From an uncultured Akkermansia sp. (GTDB lineage: Bacteria; Verrucomicrobiota; Verrucomicrobiia; Verrucomicrobiales; Akkermansiaceae): a DNA stretch of 64,000 nt. The stretch lies in the NCBI GenBank assembly GCA_944390825.1, contig CALXRG010000001.1, positions 62,001-126,000 on the forward strand. Direction: 5' to 3'. A program made the translations under genes and the position numbers. The notes under the pieces were generated by a model, which worked only from the letters and a program-made list of their open reading frames with translations, made no database searches and was not told the origin of the DNA. Below, piece by piece: positions 1-9,395 of the stretch (positions within the stretch are counted from its first letter, which is position 1; every line of letters starts with the position of its first letter).

Positions 1-1
1 C

Positions 2-880
2 CTGGCGGACCGTGCCTGGGGACGGGACAGCGCCGTATACCGCATCACGGGGGTTCTCACCGTGATCGGCGGCTGGTTCATGACAGGTCTGGGCGCCTGC
101 ACCGCCGCCTTCATCACTGCAAGCGTCATGATGTATGGCGGGGGCTGGGGCATCGCGCTGATGCTGATCATCGCTGCTGGCGTTCTGGTCAAAACAACTC
201 TCTACCACGGCCGGAACCATGCTTCGGATATCCGCATCCTCGACCTGAGCAAGCCTGGCACCCTGCGTGAGATCGGCGACAGCTCAGCCGGGCGCCTCAG
301 CCGCATCCTGGGCATCTACAAGGCCACTGTCCGAGCCCTCCTCGCCGAGGACCGCAACGCCCTCAAGCGGCTGCGTCGCAAAGCCCGCGATATCAACCGC
401 AGTGTTAAGGCCGAGAAGGAGGACGTCGTGCTGCCTAGTCTGCACGGGCTTGACAGCTCGCTGGCGGCGCAGGGGCAGATGCTTTTCCGCATCAATGAAA
501 GCTCCATTGCCATCGCCGACAGTTTGCTCTCCATCGTCAAAGCCAGTTATCGCCACATCGATAACAACCATATTGGGCTCAGCGCGGAACAGGCCTCCGA
601 TCTACTGGAAATGACCCGTCGCATCGACCGGCTCTTCCCCGGACTGTGCGATATGCTCCGCAGCAGCGACTTCACCGATCTCGATCATCTGGTCAACCAG
701 GGAGGAGACCTGAGCCGGGAGTTCACGGAGTGCATCACCCGCCATCTGGAGCGAGAGAGCGGCGATGAAACGGGCATACGCCATACCATTCTGTACCTGA
801 ACCTGCTCAACGAGACCCGCGTCATGCTGCGCAAATCCATGGATCTGCTCCGCGACCAACGCGAACTGTTCGAGCCATAA
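2..880 (+). CDS. Inorganic phosphate transporter (Pit/PHO4 family), C-terminal part
   Basis: The reading frame is open from base 2, so the gene starts before the window; 292 residues are visible. The first part carries two hydrophobic helices (about residues 15-55), including a GWF-MTGLGACTAAF stretch like the last transmembrane helices of PHO4-type sodium or proton/phosphate symporters. About 220 mostly helical, charged cytosolic residues follow; such a tail is typical of the long Pit proteins of Bacteroidota and relatives and looks PhoU-like. It probably imports phosphate across the inner membrane. The next gene is a PhoR-like kinase, which fits a phosphate theme. The family call is by recognition of the C-terminal part only. 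Confidence 0.75.
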   Translation: MADRAWGRDSAVYRITGVLTVIGGWFMTGLGACTAAFITASVMMYGGGWGIALMLIIAAGVLVKTTLYHGRNHASDIRILDLSKPGTLREIGDSSAGRLSRILGIYKATVRALLAEDRNALKRLRRKARDINRSVKAEKEDVVLPSLHGLDSSLAAQGQMLFRINESSIAIADSLLSIVKASYRHIDNNHIGLSAEQASDLLEMTRRIDRLFPGLCDMLRSSDFTDLDHLVNQGGDLSREFTECITRHLERESGDETGIRHTILYLNLLNETRVMLRKSMDLLRDQRELFEP

Positions 881-1286
881 GCGTCACGGCAGCAACCGCC
901 GCACCGCGGTGGAACACCACTCCCCCCCCCCCCGCAGAAGGAGGAAGCAGCAAGCCCCTGCTCTCCTCCTTCTCTTGCCGCTCTCCGAAGGCTCCGGGAG
1001 AGCCCCACCTCCATGATCGGTGGATAACTCGGGGAACCGGGATGAATACTCGGGGTGCGGGGGATGGATACTCGGGAGCGGGGGCGTATGCCAGGAGCGG
1101 GGCGAGAGTTCGGGCGTACGGAGGCCTGCCGCCGGCGCGGGGTGTTCAGCGGCCGGGGGGGAGCATGCCTCCGGGTGATTGCGTGCATGTGACTTCTGCG
1201 CCACACGGGGAGAGAGTGCTTGCATTGCACCCGCCTTTTGCTATCATACCTTCAACACAACTAATCAGCGACACAAGAACCCTGCC
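881..1286. other. Intergenic region with degenerate GC-rich repeats
   Basis: No gene is seen. Three imperfect copies of a unit of about 21 bases containing GGATgAATACTCGGGG lie around 1020-1034, 1040-1055 and 1062-1077. A homopolymer of ten C is at about 922-933. The 3' part holds the promoter of the kinase gene. Confidence 0.5.
1220..1247 (+). promoter_or_regulatory. Predicted promoter of the histidine kinase gene
   Basis: TTGCAT (1220-1225), 16-bp spacer, TATCAT (1242-1247). The predicted leader is about 33 bases. Confidence 0.55.
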
Positions 1287-2510
1287 ATGATCTCCTGGAA
1301 CGTCACCGTGGGCCTGATGGTTCTCTCTTTCATTCTGCCCTTTCTTTTCCTGAGAAGCCAGCTCCAAATCATGCGCCGCCACGCCCGCAGCGACCACGCG
1401 ACTCTCGAACACCTCAAACACCAGCTTCGGGCCCTGGAATTACATGTGGCCAAGGACCAATCGATGTTTCTGGAAGCCCTGGGTGTCCCTTTTCTGCTGC
1501 TGCGCCGCTCCGGCCGGCTCGTGATGGCCAACCGTGAGGCCGGCGACTTGCTGGGAATCGACATCTCCCGCAATCAGAACCTTCTGCACGTCCTGACCAA
1601 TGAAGAGCTCCGCAAGCTCATCACCGACGTCACGCAAACCAACGCTCCGCGCTGTTCCACGATCCGCCTGCGGCTCAGGGACGGAGAGCACACTTTCCGC
1701 ACAACTGCCACCCCCCTGGCCAACGAAGAACGCCACGTCGGGGTTGTCTTTCACGATGTCACTGAGGAGTACCGCACCCAGACCATCCGCCGTGATTTTG
1801 TAGCCAATGCGTCCCACGAACTGCGCACCCCGCTGACCATCATCCGCGGCTACCTTGAAACCCTGCTGGATGAACCGGAAACGGCAGCCGATGAGAAGCT
1901 GCGTACCCGCTCCCTGACGGTCATGAAGAAACATGCTGATCGCATCGTGCGGCTCATCGAGGATATGCTGACCGTCTCACGGTTGGAAGGTTCCGACCAG
2001 ACGTACCTCACGATGAAGGAGTTTGACTTGGCCGAGCTGGTGGAAGACACGCGGCTGCGTCTGGAAAGTCTGATCGATGCCCGCCGGGTGGATTTCCGAA
2101 TTTCAATTGAGCCACGGCCATTTCTGATTTACGGCGACAAGTTCTACTGGTCTCAGATTCTTTTCAATCTCTTGGAGAATGCGCTGAAAAACAACCAGGC
2201 ACCCGGGCTGACGCTGGAGCTGCTGGTGTCGCGGGCGGCGGATGGAACCGCCCACATCACGGTTAGGGACAATGGCGTGGGCATTTCAGCGGAAGCGCTG
2301 CCTTACATTTTCAACCGTTTCTTCCGCGCTGATAAAACCGGTAAGGTCAAGGGCACGGGACTGGGGCTCTCCATTGTGCGGCATGCGGTGGAGGCTCATG
2401 GAGGAACGATTACAGCGGAAAGCACCCCTGGGGAATGCACGGCGTTCAGCATCACGCTGCCGGCGCATCAAGCACCCGGTACCGAGCCGTCCCGGGGCGG
2501 GCAGGTCTAG
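1287..2510 (+). CDS. PhoR-like sensor histidine kinase
   Basis: 407 residues. One N-terminal transmembrane helix (about 4-24), a PAS-like sensor region (about 57-155), then a HisKA domain with the phospho-acceptor His177 in ASHELRTPLTIIRGY and a HATPase_c domain with the N box LLENALKNN, DNGVGIS, an F box FNRFFR and GTGLGLSIVRH. This order is that of PhoR/ResE-type kinases, which autophosphorylate and pass phosphate to a PhoB-like regulator. No response regulator is adjacent, so it is an orphan here. The start at 1287 is preferred because it precedes the membrane helix and lies downstream of the promoter. Its stop codon lies inside the first copy of a 21-bp triplication. Linking it to phosphate is inference from its neighbour. 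Confidence 0.85.
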   Translation: MISWNVTVGLMVLSFILPFLFLRSQLQIMRRHARSDHATLEHLKHQLRALELHVAKDQSMFLEALGVPFLLLRRSGRLVMANREAGDLLGIDISRNQNLLHVLTNEELRKLITDVTQTNAPRCSTIRLRLRDGEHTFRTTATPLANEERHVGVVFHDVTEEYRTQTIRRDFVANASHELRTPLTIIRGYLETLLDEPETAADEKLRTRSLTVMKKHADRIVRLIEDMLTVSRLEGSDQTYLTMKEFDLAELVEDTRLRLESLIDARRVDFRISIEPRPFLIYGDKFYWSQILFNLLENALKNNQAPGLTLELLVSRAADGTAHITVRDNGVGISAEALPYIFNRFFRADKTGKVKGTGLGLSIVRHAVEAHGGTITAESTPGECTAFSITLPAHQAPGTEPSRGGQV

Positions 2511-2552
2511 TCCCGGGGCGGGCAGGTCTAGTCCCGGGGCGGGCAGGTCTGG
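2490..2552. repeat. 21-bp tandem repeat, three copies, over the kinase stop codon
   Basis: Units at 2490-2510, 2511-2531 and 2532-2552 are identical except one base in the last (TAG becomes TGG). The first unit contains the kinase TAG stop (2508-2510) and the second repeats it in frame. The region 2511-2679 between the convergent kinase and tmk genes otherwise holds nothing recognisable. Confidence 0.9.
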
Positions 2553-2679
2553 TACTTTCGCTGCCTGCAAATCCCTGTCTTCGCCCTATGGCAGGCAAGT
2601 GCTGCGATAACGGACAAATCCGCACTGCCGGTCGGCTGCTCGTACGGTAAGAGGAAGAGACGTGCGGGGCGGACACCTG

Positions 2680-3303
2680 TCACAGGTAGGCGGCAAGTTC
2701 CTCACGGATGACTTCCCGAATGCGGTTCTGGGTTTCCTGCACGGTCCCATCAGCCTCGATTCGGTGCAGCCAGGGCATCTCCATGTTGGAGTAGATCCGG
2801 GCGCATTCCGCCAGGAAGGCCTCCTTCTCAAAAGCATCGCGATCGCGTCCCCTGTCTCCCATGCGGCACAGGGCCTCCTCGACGGGGATATCCAGCCAGA
2901 ACGCCACGTCCGGTACAGTCGCAAACTCTTCGTTCCACTCGCGGATCGCCTCGACGCTGGCCCCGCTGGCCCCCTGGTACGCCATCATTGACAGGTAGTA
3001 GCGATCCAGCAGTACCCACTCTCCCCTCTCCAGGGCCGGCTCTATGACCTCGCGCACGTGCTCCCGGCGATCCTGCAGCAGGCAATCGATTTCCTCCTCG
3101 AGCGTCAGACGTTCGCCGGACATCGCGGCCTCCCGCACTTTCATCCCCCACGGCCCCCGCGTTGGTTCAAAATCTGTCAGCACCTCGATTCCACGGGCAC
3201 GAAGAAACTGTGCCAGCAGTTGAATCTGCGTCGACTTGCCTGTGCCGTCAATGCCTTCAAAGACGACCAGGCAGCCCCTTAGGTGAGGAGAATCAGTTGT
3301 CAT
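2680..3303 (-). CDS. tmk: Thymidylate kinase
   Basis: 207 residues, normal for bacterial TMK. Phosphorylates dTMP to dTDP with ATP in the cytoplasm. The P-loop is FEGIDGTGKST (residues 15-25), followed by the DRY-type motif LLDRYYLSMMAYQG and a LID region GDRGRDRDAFEK. The frame is open further upstream, but the start at 3303 is chosen because it directly precedes the P-loop region and sits 7 bases after a good -10 box. It stands alone; the gene on the left is convergent and the PpiC gene on the right is divergent. Confidence 0.95.
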   Translation of the reverse strand: MTTDSPHLRGCLVVFEGIDGTGKSTQIQLLAQFLRARGIEVLTDFEPTRGPWGMKVREAAMSGERLTLEEEIDCLLQDRREHVREVIEPALERGEWVLLDRYYLSMMAYQGASGASVEAIREWNEEFATVPDVAFWLDIPVEEALCRMGDRGRDRDAFEKEAFLAECARIYSNMEMPWLHRIEADGTVQETQNRIREVIREELAAYL

Positions 3304-3310
3304 AAGGCGT

Positions 3311-3339
3311 ATGCTATCACAGCACTCACCTAAGTACAA
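3311..3339 (-). promoter_or_regulatory. Predicted leaderless promoter of tmk
   Basis: On the minus strand: TTGTAC (3334-3339), 17-bp spacer, TAGCAT (3311-3316), then 7 bases to the ATG. Confidence 0.55.
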
Positions 3340-3359
3340 GCACAAAGCACGCCAAAATA

Positions 3360-3397
3360 AGCTCTGCTCCATTGCCGCAGCTCTGCTCCATTGCCGC
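3360..3397. repeat. 19-bp tandem duplication
   Basis: AGCTCTGCTCCATTGCCGC occurs at 3360-3378 and again at 3379-3397 without change, in the short gap between divergent tmk and the PpiC gene. Confidence 0.9.
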
Positions 3398-3451
3398 GGG
3401 AAAGAAGGCTGCGAGGGCTGTTTTCGGACGTCGGCCGGGAGTAGTTTTTGT

Positions 3452-3480
3452 TTGCCTTTCGGTGGGTTAGAGGGTAGGAT
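3452..3480 (+). promoter_or_regulatory. Predicted leaderless promoter of the PpiC gene
   Basis: TTGCCT (3452-3457), 17-bp spacer, TAGGAT (3475-3480), then 7 bases to the GTG at 3488. This fixes the start choice for the gene. Confidence 0.65.
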
Positions 3481-3487
3481 AGGGCGC

Positions 3488-4516
3488 GTGAGGTTGACAT
3501 CGTACCAGATCTTCAGTTTGAAGCTGACCCTGTTTGGGGTGGTGCTGCTGTATCTGGGTGTGGATTTATGGGCATGGCACGGGCCGGTGTGGCGCTTCAT
3601 TCATGCCGCACAGGAAGGAAAGGATACGTCGCAGCTTGAAGCCTCGGTGTATGGGGAAGATCTGACGATCGGGCAGCTGGACCGTTATGTCGCAGAGCAG
3701 GATTGGTTACGCGGACGGCTGACGCCGCAGGCTGAGCAGCGCAACAGTCGCCTGATGGAACTGATTCGCCACGAGTTCATCCGGATTACAACACGCTACA
3801 ATGACCGGAATCTTCCCCTGTTGCGCGGGGAAGCGGAGGAGGAAGTGAAGCGTCTGGCATCACGTGCCCCGAGTGATGAGGCGTTCGACGGGTGGCTGGC
3901 ATCCCAGGGGTATTCCCGGGCCCAACTGACCGATAGGGTGCAGTCGCGCCTGAGGTCTCAGGCTCAGCTGGAGCGGGCGATTGCTCCTCACTGCGTCGTG
4001 AGTGATGAGGCGGTTGCCGCTCACTATGAGCTGGTGAAAGATCGGCTGACTCTGCCGCAGCGTCGTGAACTGAGCCATATTTTCTTCTCGACAGTGGATA
4101 CGGATGCTGATGCAGCCCGTGCCAAGGCAGAGGCGGTGATGGCCGCGTTGCAGCAGCCGGGGCAGGATTTCGCGGAGTTGGCCCGCACGCGCAGTGAGGA
4201 TGAGCGCAGCCGCACGGCGGGCGGGGCCTTGGGAACGATACGCGATGACGGGACCAATCCTCTGCCGGAGCTGCCGCTTTTCGGGGTGGAAGCGATGCCC
4301 GAGGGTCAGCCCGTGCTTGCGAAAAGCCGCTGGGGCTGGCATGTTCTGCTGGCAGGGCCGGTACTGCCCCCTCATACACCATCTCTCGATGAATGCCGTG
4401 AAAGCCTCCGCACCGCAATCATGAGCGCTCAACAGGAGCTGGCAACTCAGGCTTATTTCGATTCCTCGTACAAGGAAGCCAAACACAAGAACCGCATCAG
4501 GATATATGCCAAGTGA
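3488..4516 (+). CDS. Membrane-anchored PpiC-type peptidyl-prolyl isomerase
   Basis: 342 residues from GTG. A transmembrane helix at about residues 8-30 anchors it to the inner membrane; a SurA/PrsA-like helical chaperone region follows, then a parvulin (PpiC) domain at about 188-288 with the motif HIFFST, a SEDERSRTAGGALG segment and a closing WGWHVLLAG. It probably helps fold exported proteins on the periplasmic side. The frame extends upstream to 3311, but that part has no protein character and would lie before the promoter. It overlaps aroA by 11 bases, so the two are probably cotranscribed, although their functions are unrelated. Confidence 0.85.
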   Translation: MRLTSYQIFSLKLTLFGVVLLYLGVDLWAWHGPVWRFIHAAQEGKDTSQLEASVYGEDLTIGQLDRYVAEQDWLRGRLTPQAEQRNSRLMELIRHEFIRITTRYNDRNLPLLRGEAEEEVKRLASRAPSDEAFDGWLASQGYSRAQLTDRVQSRLRSQAQLERAIAPHCVVSDEAVAAHYELVKDRLTLPQRRELSHIFFSTVDTDADAARAKAEAVMAALQQPGQDFAELARTRSEDERSRTAGGALGTIRDDGTNPLPELPLFGVEAMPEGQPVLAKSRWGWHVLLAGPVLPPHTPSLDECRESLRTAIMSAQQELATQAYFDSSYKEAKHKNRIRIYAK

Positions 4517-5813
4517 TACGATCAGCGTCCGCCGTGCTTCGTCCGGTTTGCACGGCGATATAACAGTACCCGGGGATAAAAGCATCTCTCACCGCGTCGC
4601 CATTCTCGGCGCCCTGGCGCAGGGTAGCATGGAGGTACGCAATTACCTGTGCAGTGAGGACTGCCTCAATACGCTGCGCGCGATGCAACAGCTCGGAGCG
4701 GTCGTGACGCCCGGGGATGAACCCTCGCATTTTACTCTGACGGGGACAGGAATGAAGCCGCGTGCTCCTCAGCATGATATTGATTGCGGTAATTCAGGAA
4801 CAGGCATGCGACTGATGGCCGGCGTGCTGGCAGCCCTGCCGTTCCGTTCCTGTCTGTATGGGGATGAGTCGCTGTGCTCAAGGCCGATGCGCCGCATCAT
4901 GGATCCGCTGATGCTCATGGGTGCCCGCCTGGAAGCATGCGGCAAAAAACCGGGCTGCGCGCCGCTGAAAGTGGAAGGCAGCTCACTGAACCCCATCGAT
5001 TATACGCTGCCAATGGCAAGTGCTCAGGTGAAAAGCGCGGTGCTGCTGGCAGGCATGCTGACACGGGGACGCACGACGGTACACCAGCCGGCTGTGACGC
5101 GTGATCATACGGAACGTTTATTTACGCATTTCGGCATCCCCTGCACGGTATCAGCCGACGGGCTCGATGTTGCTGTGGAAGGGCCGGTAAGTATACAGGC
5201 CAAAGACATCACCATCCCGTCGGATATCTCAAGCGCCGCCTTCTGGCTGGTGGCAGCCTCCGTGGTGCCGGGCAGCAGGATAACGCTTCGCCGGGTAGGA
5301 CTCAACCCGACGCGCGATGCGATTATCACCGTACTGCGACGCATGGGGGCGGATATTTCTGTTTCGAACCGGGTGGAAGCGGGAGAGCCTTACGGAGACA
5401 TCACCGTGCGCTCGCCGAAAGCACTGCAGGGCACGGTGATTGAGAAGGCTGAGATCCCGAATCTGATTGATGAGATTCCTGTCCTGGCGGTCGCGGGGGC
5501 TTTTGCCCGCGGAGAAACCGAAATCCGCAACGCAGCCGAGCTCCGGGTGAAGGAAAGTGACCGCATCGCCACCACTGCCGGCAATTTGCGGGCGATGGGT
5601 GGGCAGGTACAGGAGTTTGACGACGGCATGGTGATCACTGGCGGAGTCCCCCTGCATGGGGCAACACTGGACAGCTTCGGTGATCACCGGATAGCCATGT
5701 CTTTCCTGGTGGCCGGTCTCCACGCAGACGGCGAAACGACGCTGCAACACTGCCAGAACATCAACACGTCCTACCCCGGCTTTGAAAAGCACCTGAGAAC
5801 GCTGATTTCCTGA
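4506..5813 (+). CDS. aroA: 3-phosphoshikimate 1-carboxyvinyltransferase (EPSP synthase)
   Basis: 435 residues, the usual length. Joins phosphoenolpyruvate to shikimate-3-phosphate in aromatic amino acid synthesis. Visible signatures are PGDKSISHR (22-30), GNSGTGMRL near residue 98, RVKESDRI, and DSFGDHRIAM near 395, in the order of the two-domain enolpyruvyl transferase fold. The start lies inside the end of the upstream PpiC gene, suggesting coupled translation. aroB is in another operon at 20-21 kb. Confidence 0.96.
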   Translation: MPSDTISVRRASSGLHGDITVPGDKSISHRVAILGALAQGSMEVRNYLCSEDCLNTLRAMQQLGAVVTPGDEPSHFTLTGTGMKPRAPQHDIDCGNSGTGMRLMAGVLAALPFRSCLYGDESLCSRPMRRIMDPLMLMGARLEACGKKPGCAPLKVEGSSLNPIDYTLPMASAQVKSAVLLAGMLTRGRTTVHQPAVTRDHTERLFTHFGIPCTVSADGLDVAVEGPVSIQAKDITIPSDISSAAFWLVAASVVPGSRITLRRVGLNPTRDAIITVLRRMGADISVSNRVEAGEPYGDITVRSPKALQGTVIEKAEIPNLIDEIPVLAVAGAFARGETEIRNAAELRVKESDRIATTAGNLRAMGGQVQEFDDGMVITGGVPLHGATLDSFGDHRIAMSFLVAGLHADGETTLQHCQNINTSYPGFEKHLRTLIS

Positions 5814-5877
5814 AGCCTTTCACGTGGGATTTTTTCGTCTTCCCGCCGCGGCTGTTTTCTTTTCTCTTTCGTTGCTT

Positions 5878-7725
5878 ATGGCTCGTATCACAGCAGAATG
5901 TGAAGCCCGAATCAAAGCCTCTACGGACATCGTGGAGCTGATTTCGCACTACCTTCAGCTGCGACGGGCCGGGACGTCATGGAAGGCCTGCTGCCCGTTC
6001 CACAATGAGAAGACACCATCCTTTCACGTGAATCCGGCGCGGCAGTCGTTTCACTGTTTTGGCTGCGGCGCGAAGGGTGATGCCGTGCAGTTTCTGATCA
6101 TGTACGAGAATCTGGACTACCCGACAGCGCTCCGACGCCTGGCCGACATGAATGGAATCCAGATCATCGAGGAGGAAGAAGACCGGGAACAGGCCATGCG
6201 CAGGCGCCTGCGCTCCCGCGTCATCGAAGCGAATCAACTCGCGGCTCAGTACTTCCACCGCAAGCTCTGCCGCGACCCGCAGGCTGCCCACGTGCGGGCC
6301 TACCTGACCAAACGCGGGTTTAATATCGAAGTTGCCAAGGCCTGGCAGCTGGGCTGGGCACCGCCCTCCAGTGACGAACTGACCCGGCTCGAACAGGCGT
6401 CGCGCCTGGACACTCGCATTCTGACCGAAGCGTACCTGCTGGGCAAAAACGCTGCGGGAAGCACCTACCCGGTGTTCCGCGACCGTCTGATGTTCCCGAT
6501 TCACAACGTCAGGGGGGAAGTTGTGGGGTTTTCGGGGCGCGTGATGGAAGGAGATACGGATCCGCGCAAATACGTAAACACCGCGGAAACGGTCGCATTC
6601 CGCAAGGGTGAGCTGCTGTTCGGGTTGTTCAAGGCGACGCGGGCTATCGCTACGGCGGGGATGACGGTGGTGGTCTGCGAGGGGCAATTGGATGTCATAG
6701 CCTGCCATGAAAAGGCGGACATACGCAATGCCGTGGCTGGTCTTGGCACGGCGTTCACGGATGATCACGCGGCGCTGCTGCGCAAATACGCCTCGAAAGC
6801 GATTTTGTGCTATGATGGCGACAGCGCAGGTATCAAAGCGAGCGAAAAAACCTACCGCAAATTAGCGCAGGCCGGTCTGGACGTGTACATGGCAGTGCTT
6901 CCGGGGGGAGAAGATCCGGACTCGCTGATCCGCTCTCAGGGTGCGGAGGCTCTGCAGCAGGCTATTGCCGACGCCCGGCCCTACCTGGAGGCCCGTGTTG
7001 CTTATGAGCTGCAGCAGATCGGCACAGATTCCAACGCGCGGGCTTCGCTGATCACACGCATGGCTGATCTGGCGGCAGAAATCGCCAATGCGAACCGCCG
7101 CGACGTAGCAGTAGTGGATTTGGCGACACGTCTCAATACCGGGCTTGATGAGCTGCGTCAGACGGTATCGGAGATGGTACGGGCGCGCAAGAATACCCCT
7201 GCCCCGCGCCTGTATCAGAAATCACGCACAGACGACGATTTCCCGCCCGGGGACGAGGATGCCCCTGATGGAGAAGCGGTCCCCGTGGTCGCTATCCGAC
7301 TGCATCCGACCATCCGGGGACTGATCAGCCTGGCGGCCTGCAACAAAGCGGCCCAGGATCTGTTGCTGGAGCATGTGGAAGAGCTGCAGGAACCCATCCG
7401 TGAGCTTGCCGGAGGCATGGTGCTGCAGCGTCTGCTGGAGGTGTTGCCTGAGCCTGGCAATGCAGCATCCTGGAAAGCGTTCATGCAGAGCTTAGTACCC
7501 GATCAGGCCGCAGCCTTGGAGAAGCTGGATACGACCGTCGTGGAAATGCCCGATGCCCGGGCTGCTGTCGAGCAGGCATGTGCCCGGGCTGCCCGCGATG
7601 CAGTCCAGGCTCGCATCGATACGCTCAAGACCCGTATTCGCTGTGGAGACACAACGCAGCAGGAAGCGTACCGGCTGATGGAGGAGTGCATGCAGCTTCA
7701 GAAGCTTCTCAATGGCACTGCCTGA
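5878..7725 (+). CDS. dnaG: DNA primase
   Basis: 615 residues. Makes RNA primers for replication. N-terminal CHC2 zinc finger with C39-x2-H42 and C60-x2-C63, then the DnaG catalytic core with a TOPRIM domain: E268 in VVVCEGQLD and DGDSAG from residue 313. A helical C-terminal region would bind DnaB. The frame opens 54 bases upstream, but the start at 5878 gives the normal MARIT-type N-terminus directly before the zinc finger. It follows aroA after 64 bases and may be in the same transcript. Confidence 0.95.
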   Translation: MARITAECEARIKASTDIVELISHYLQLRRAGTSWKACCPFHNEKTPSFHVNPARQSFHCFGCGAKGDAVQFLIMYENLDYPTALRRLADMNGIQIIEEEEDREQAMRRRLRSRVIEANQLAAQYFHRKLCRDPQAAHVRAYLTKRGFNIEVAKAWQLGWAPPSSDELTRLEQASRLDTRILTEAYLLGKNAAGSTYPVFRDRLMFPIHNVRGEVVGFSGRVMEGDTDPRKYVNTAETVAFRKGELLFGLFKATRAIATAGMTVVVCEGQLDVIACHEKADIRNAVAGLGTAFTDDHAALLRKYASKAILCYDGDSAGIKASEKTYRKLAQAGLDVYMAVLPGGEDPDSLIRSQGAEALQQAIADARPYLEARVAYELQQIGTDSNARASLITRMADLAAEIANANRRDVAVVDLATRLNTGLDELRQTVSEMVRARKNTPAPRLYQKSRTDDDFPPGDEDAPDGEAVPVVAIRLHPTIRGLISLAACNKAAQDLLLEHVEELQEPIRELAGGMVLQRLLEVLPEPGNAASWKAFMQSLVPDQAAALEKLDTTVVEMPDARAAVEQACARAARDAVQARIDTLKTRIRCGDTTQQEAYRLMEECMQLQKLLNGTA

Positions 7726-7888
7726 GTCCCCCCTGCCTGCCGCGCCGAAACCAGGAGTGCCCGTACCAGGGATACCGCTCAGGCGCAAGGTGAGCAGGCC
7801 CGGAAACGTTTTTTTCCCCAGCGGCTCCTTGGGGTCGCAGAGGAGCGGATCCCCCGCGCGGAATGATGTGTCTGCCGCCTGTTTAAGC

Positions 7889-7917
7889 TTGTCTAACACT
7901 CGCAAATCTGCTAAAGA
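7889..7917 (+). promoter_or_regulatory. Predicted leaderless promoter of rpoN
   Basis: TTGTCT (7889-7894), 17-bp spacer, TAAAGA (7912-7917), then 7 bases to the GTG at 7925. Confidence 0.55.
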
Positions 7918-7924
7918 AACGCGC

Positions 7925-9274
7925 GTGAGCTCCCAGGGTATGCAGCAGGGAATGAGCCAGAGCATGGTGGCGACAGCGGCCATGCAGATGTTCATGCGTG
8001 CTTTGCAAGCGACTGGTATGGAGCTTTCGCAGATGGCGGCTGCGGCTGTTGCGGCTAATCCGGCTCTGGAGGAGCTTCCCGAACCAGGCAAGGACCGGAG
8101 GGAAGCGGAGGGCGATGCCGGCGATTTTTACGGCGACGGCTCGGGGGGCGTGGATTACGAGGCCACCCGCCGCCATGATGTGATGATGGATTCACTGACG
8201 GAGGAAATCTCGCTGGCCGATGCCTTGGAATCTCAGGTACGCCAAAGTGCGCTGCCCTCCGCGGTGGAGTCAGCTTGTCTCCGCCTGATTTCATACCTGG
8301 ATGAACACGGCTATTTTACAGAGGATCCCGTCGAAATTGCCCGTATGCTGCAGGTGCCGCCCGACGTTTTTAACAAGGCACTGCGAGCGTTGAGGGATCT
8401 GGATCCCCCTGGAGTCGGGGCGACCGGCCTGAGGCAAAGTCTTATGCTCCAGCTGGAGCGGCTGGGGGAGGCTGATTCACTGTCGATGACGCTTCTGCGG
8501 GACCACTGGGATGAGCTTGTCCGCCACCGCTACGACTTGGCCGCCAAGGCCCTGGGCTTGGATGAGGCGACTGTGGCCGGTGCGGCCCACCGCCTTGCCC
8601 GGCTCAATCCTGATCCCGGTAGCGCGTTTTGCCGGGCCGAGCACCATGTCATCAGTCCGGATTTGCTCGTGGTGCGCAACGGTGATGAGCTGCAGGTTTC
8701 CCTGACGGGCAACGGCATTCCCCGTTTGGGGCTTTCCGCCCAGTATCGCGAGATGCTTGCGGAGCACGCCGATGAGCCGGAACTGCGTCGCTACTTGTCC
8801 CAGTGTTTCCGCGAGGGCCGCAATATGATCAAGGCGATTGCCGACCGCCAGGAAACGATTCTGACCGTGGCGAAGGCGGTTGTCGAGCGGCAGAGGAGTT
8901 TCTTTCTCCATGGTCCGCAAGCTCTTGTGCCGCTGAAAATGGAGCAGATTGCCGATGCGACCGGTCTTGCGGTTTCAACGGTTTCGCGAGCGGTCAAAGG
9001 CAAGTACATTAAGTGTGATCACGGGGTCTACGAGCTGAGGAGCTTTTTTACCGCCGCTCTGCCCGCGACGGAACATGATGAGGGCATTTCCTCAGGTGCC
9101 ATCCGGGCCCGCATCCGGGCTCTGGTCGATGCCGAGGATCCCAGGAAACCGCTCTCTGATGCGGGAATTGAGGCGGCTCTGGCTGCAGAGGGCATCACCG
9201 TAGCGCGCCGCACGATCGCCAAGTACCGGGATCAGCTCCGTATCCTTCCCGCAAGCCTGCGCAAGCAGCGCTGA
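7925..9274 (+). CDS. rpoN: RNA polymerase sigma-54 factor
   Basis: 449 residues from GTG. The N-terminal region I is a glutamine/methionine-rich helix ending in NPALEELPE, like the LxxNPxLE element of sigma-54. The core-binding region follows (LISYLDEHGYF, LDPPGVGA), then an HTH (ATGLAVSTVSRAVKGKY) and the C-terminal RpoN box ARRTIAKYRDQL from about residue 427. It directs transcription from -24/-12 promoters with enhancer-binding ATPases, none of which is in the window. The frame is open back to 7712, inside dnaG, but that extension is low-complexity and lies before the promoter. A terminator hairpin follows. Confidence 0.92.
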   Translation: MSSQGMQQGMSQSMVATAAMQMFMRALQATGMELSQMAAAAVAANPALEELPEPGKDRREAEGDAGDFYGDGSGGVDYEATRRHDVMMDSLTEEISLADALESQVRQSALPSAVESACLRLISYLDEHGYFTEDPVEIARMLQVPPDVFNKALRALRDLDPPGVGATGLRQSLMLQLERLGEADSLSMTLLRDHWDELVRHRYDLAAKALGLDEATVAGAAHRLARLNPDPGSAFCRAEHHVISPDLLVVRNGDELQVSLTGNGIPRLGLSAQYREMLAEHADEPELRRYLSQCFREGRNMIKAIADRQETILTVAKAVVERQRSFFLHGPQALVPLKMEQIADATGLAVSTVSRAVKGKYIKCDHGVYELRSFFTAALPATEHDEGISSGAIRARIRALVDAEDPRKPLSDAGIEAALAAEGITVARRTIAKYRDQLRILPASLRKQR

Positions 9275-9275
9275 A

Positions 9276-9309
9276 AAACGCCGCGTCCGGCACGGCAGAC
9301 GCGGCGTTT
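9276..9309 (+). terminator. Terminator hairpin after rpoN
   Basis: A 12-bp perfect stem (9276-9287 with 9298-9309) and a 10-base loop begin one base after the rpoN stop; the following T run is short. Confidence 0.7.
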
Positions 9310-9395
9310 GTTGTCAATGGGGAGAAAGCGGGGTCTCCCGCGCAGGATGAGAGCCACGCAGGATGCAATCCCGCTCAGGATGAGAGCCGCGGAGG

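Noticed and set aside
940-965. GGAAGCAGC sequence resembling the signal recognition particle RNA core
   Set aside because: Only a few bases match; no flanking stem of the SRP RNA could be built.
7712-7924. Upstream extension of rpoN overlapping dnaG
   Set aside because: The extra 71 codons are low complexity and lie upstream of a promoter that predicts the GTG at 7925.
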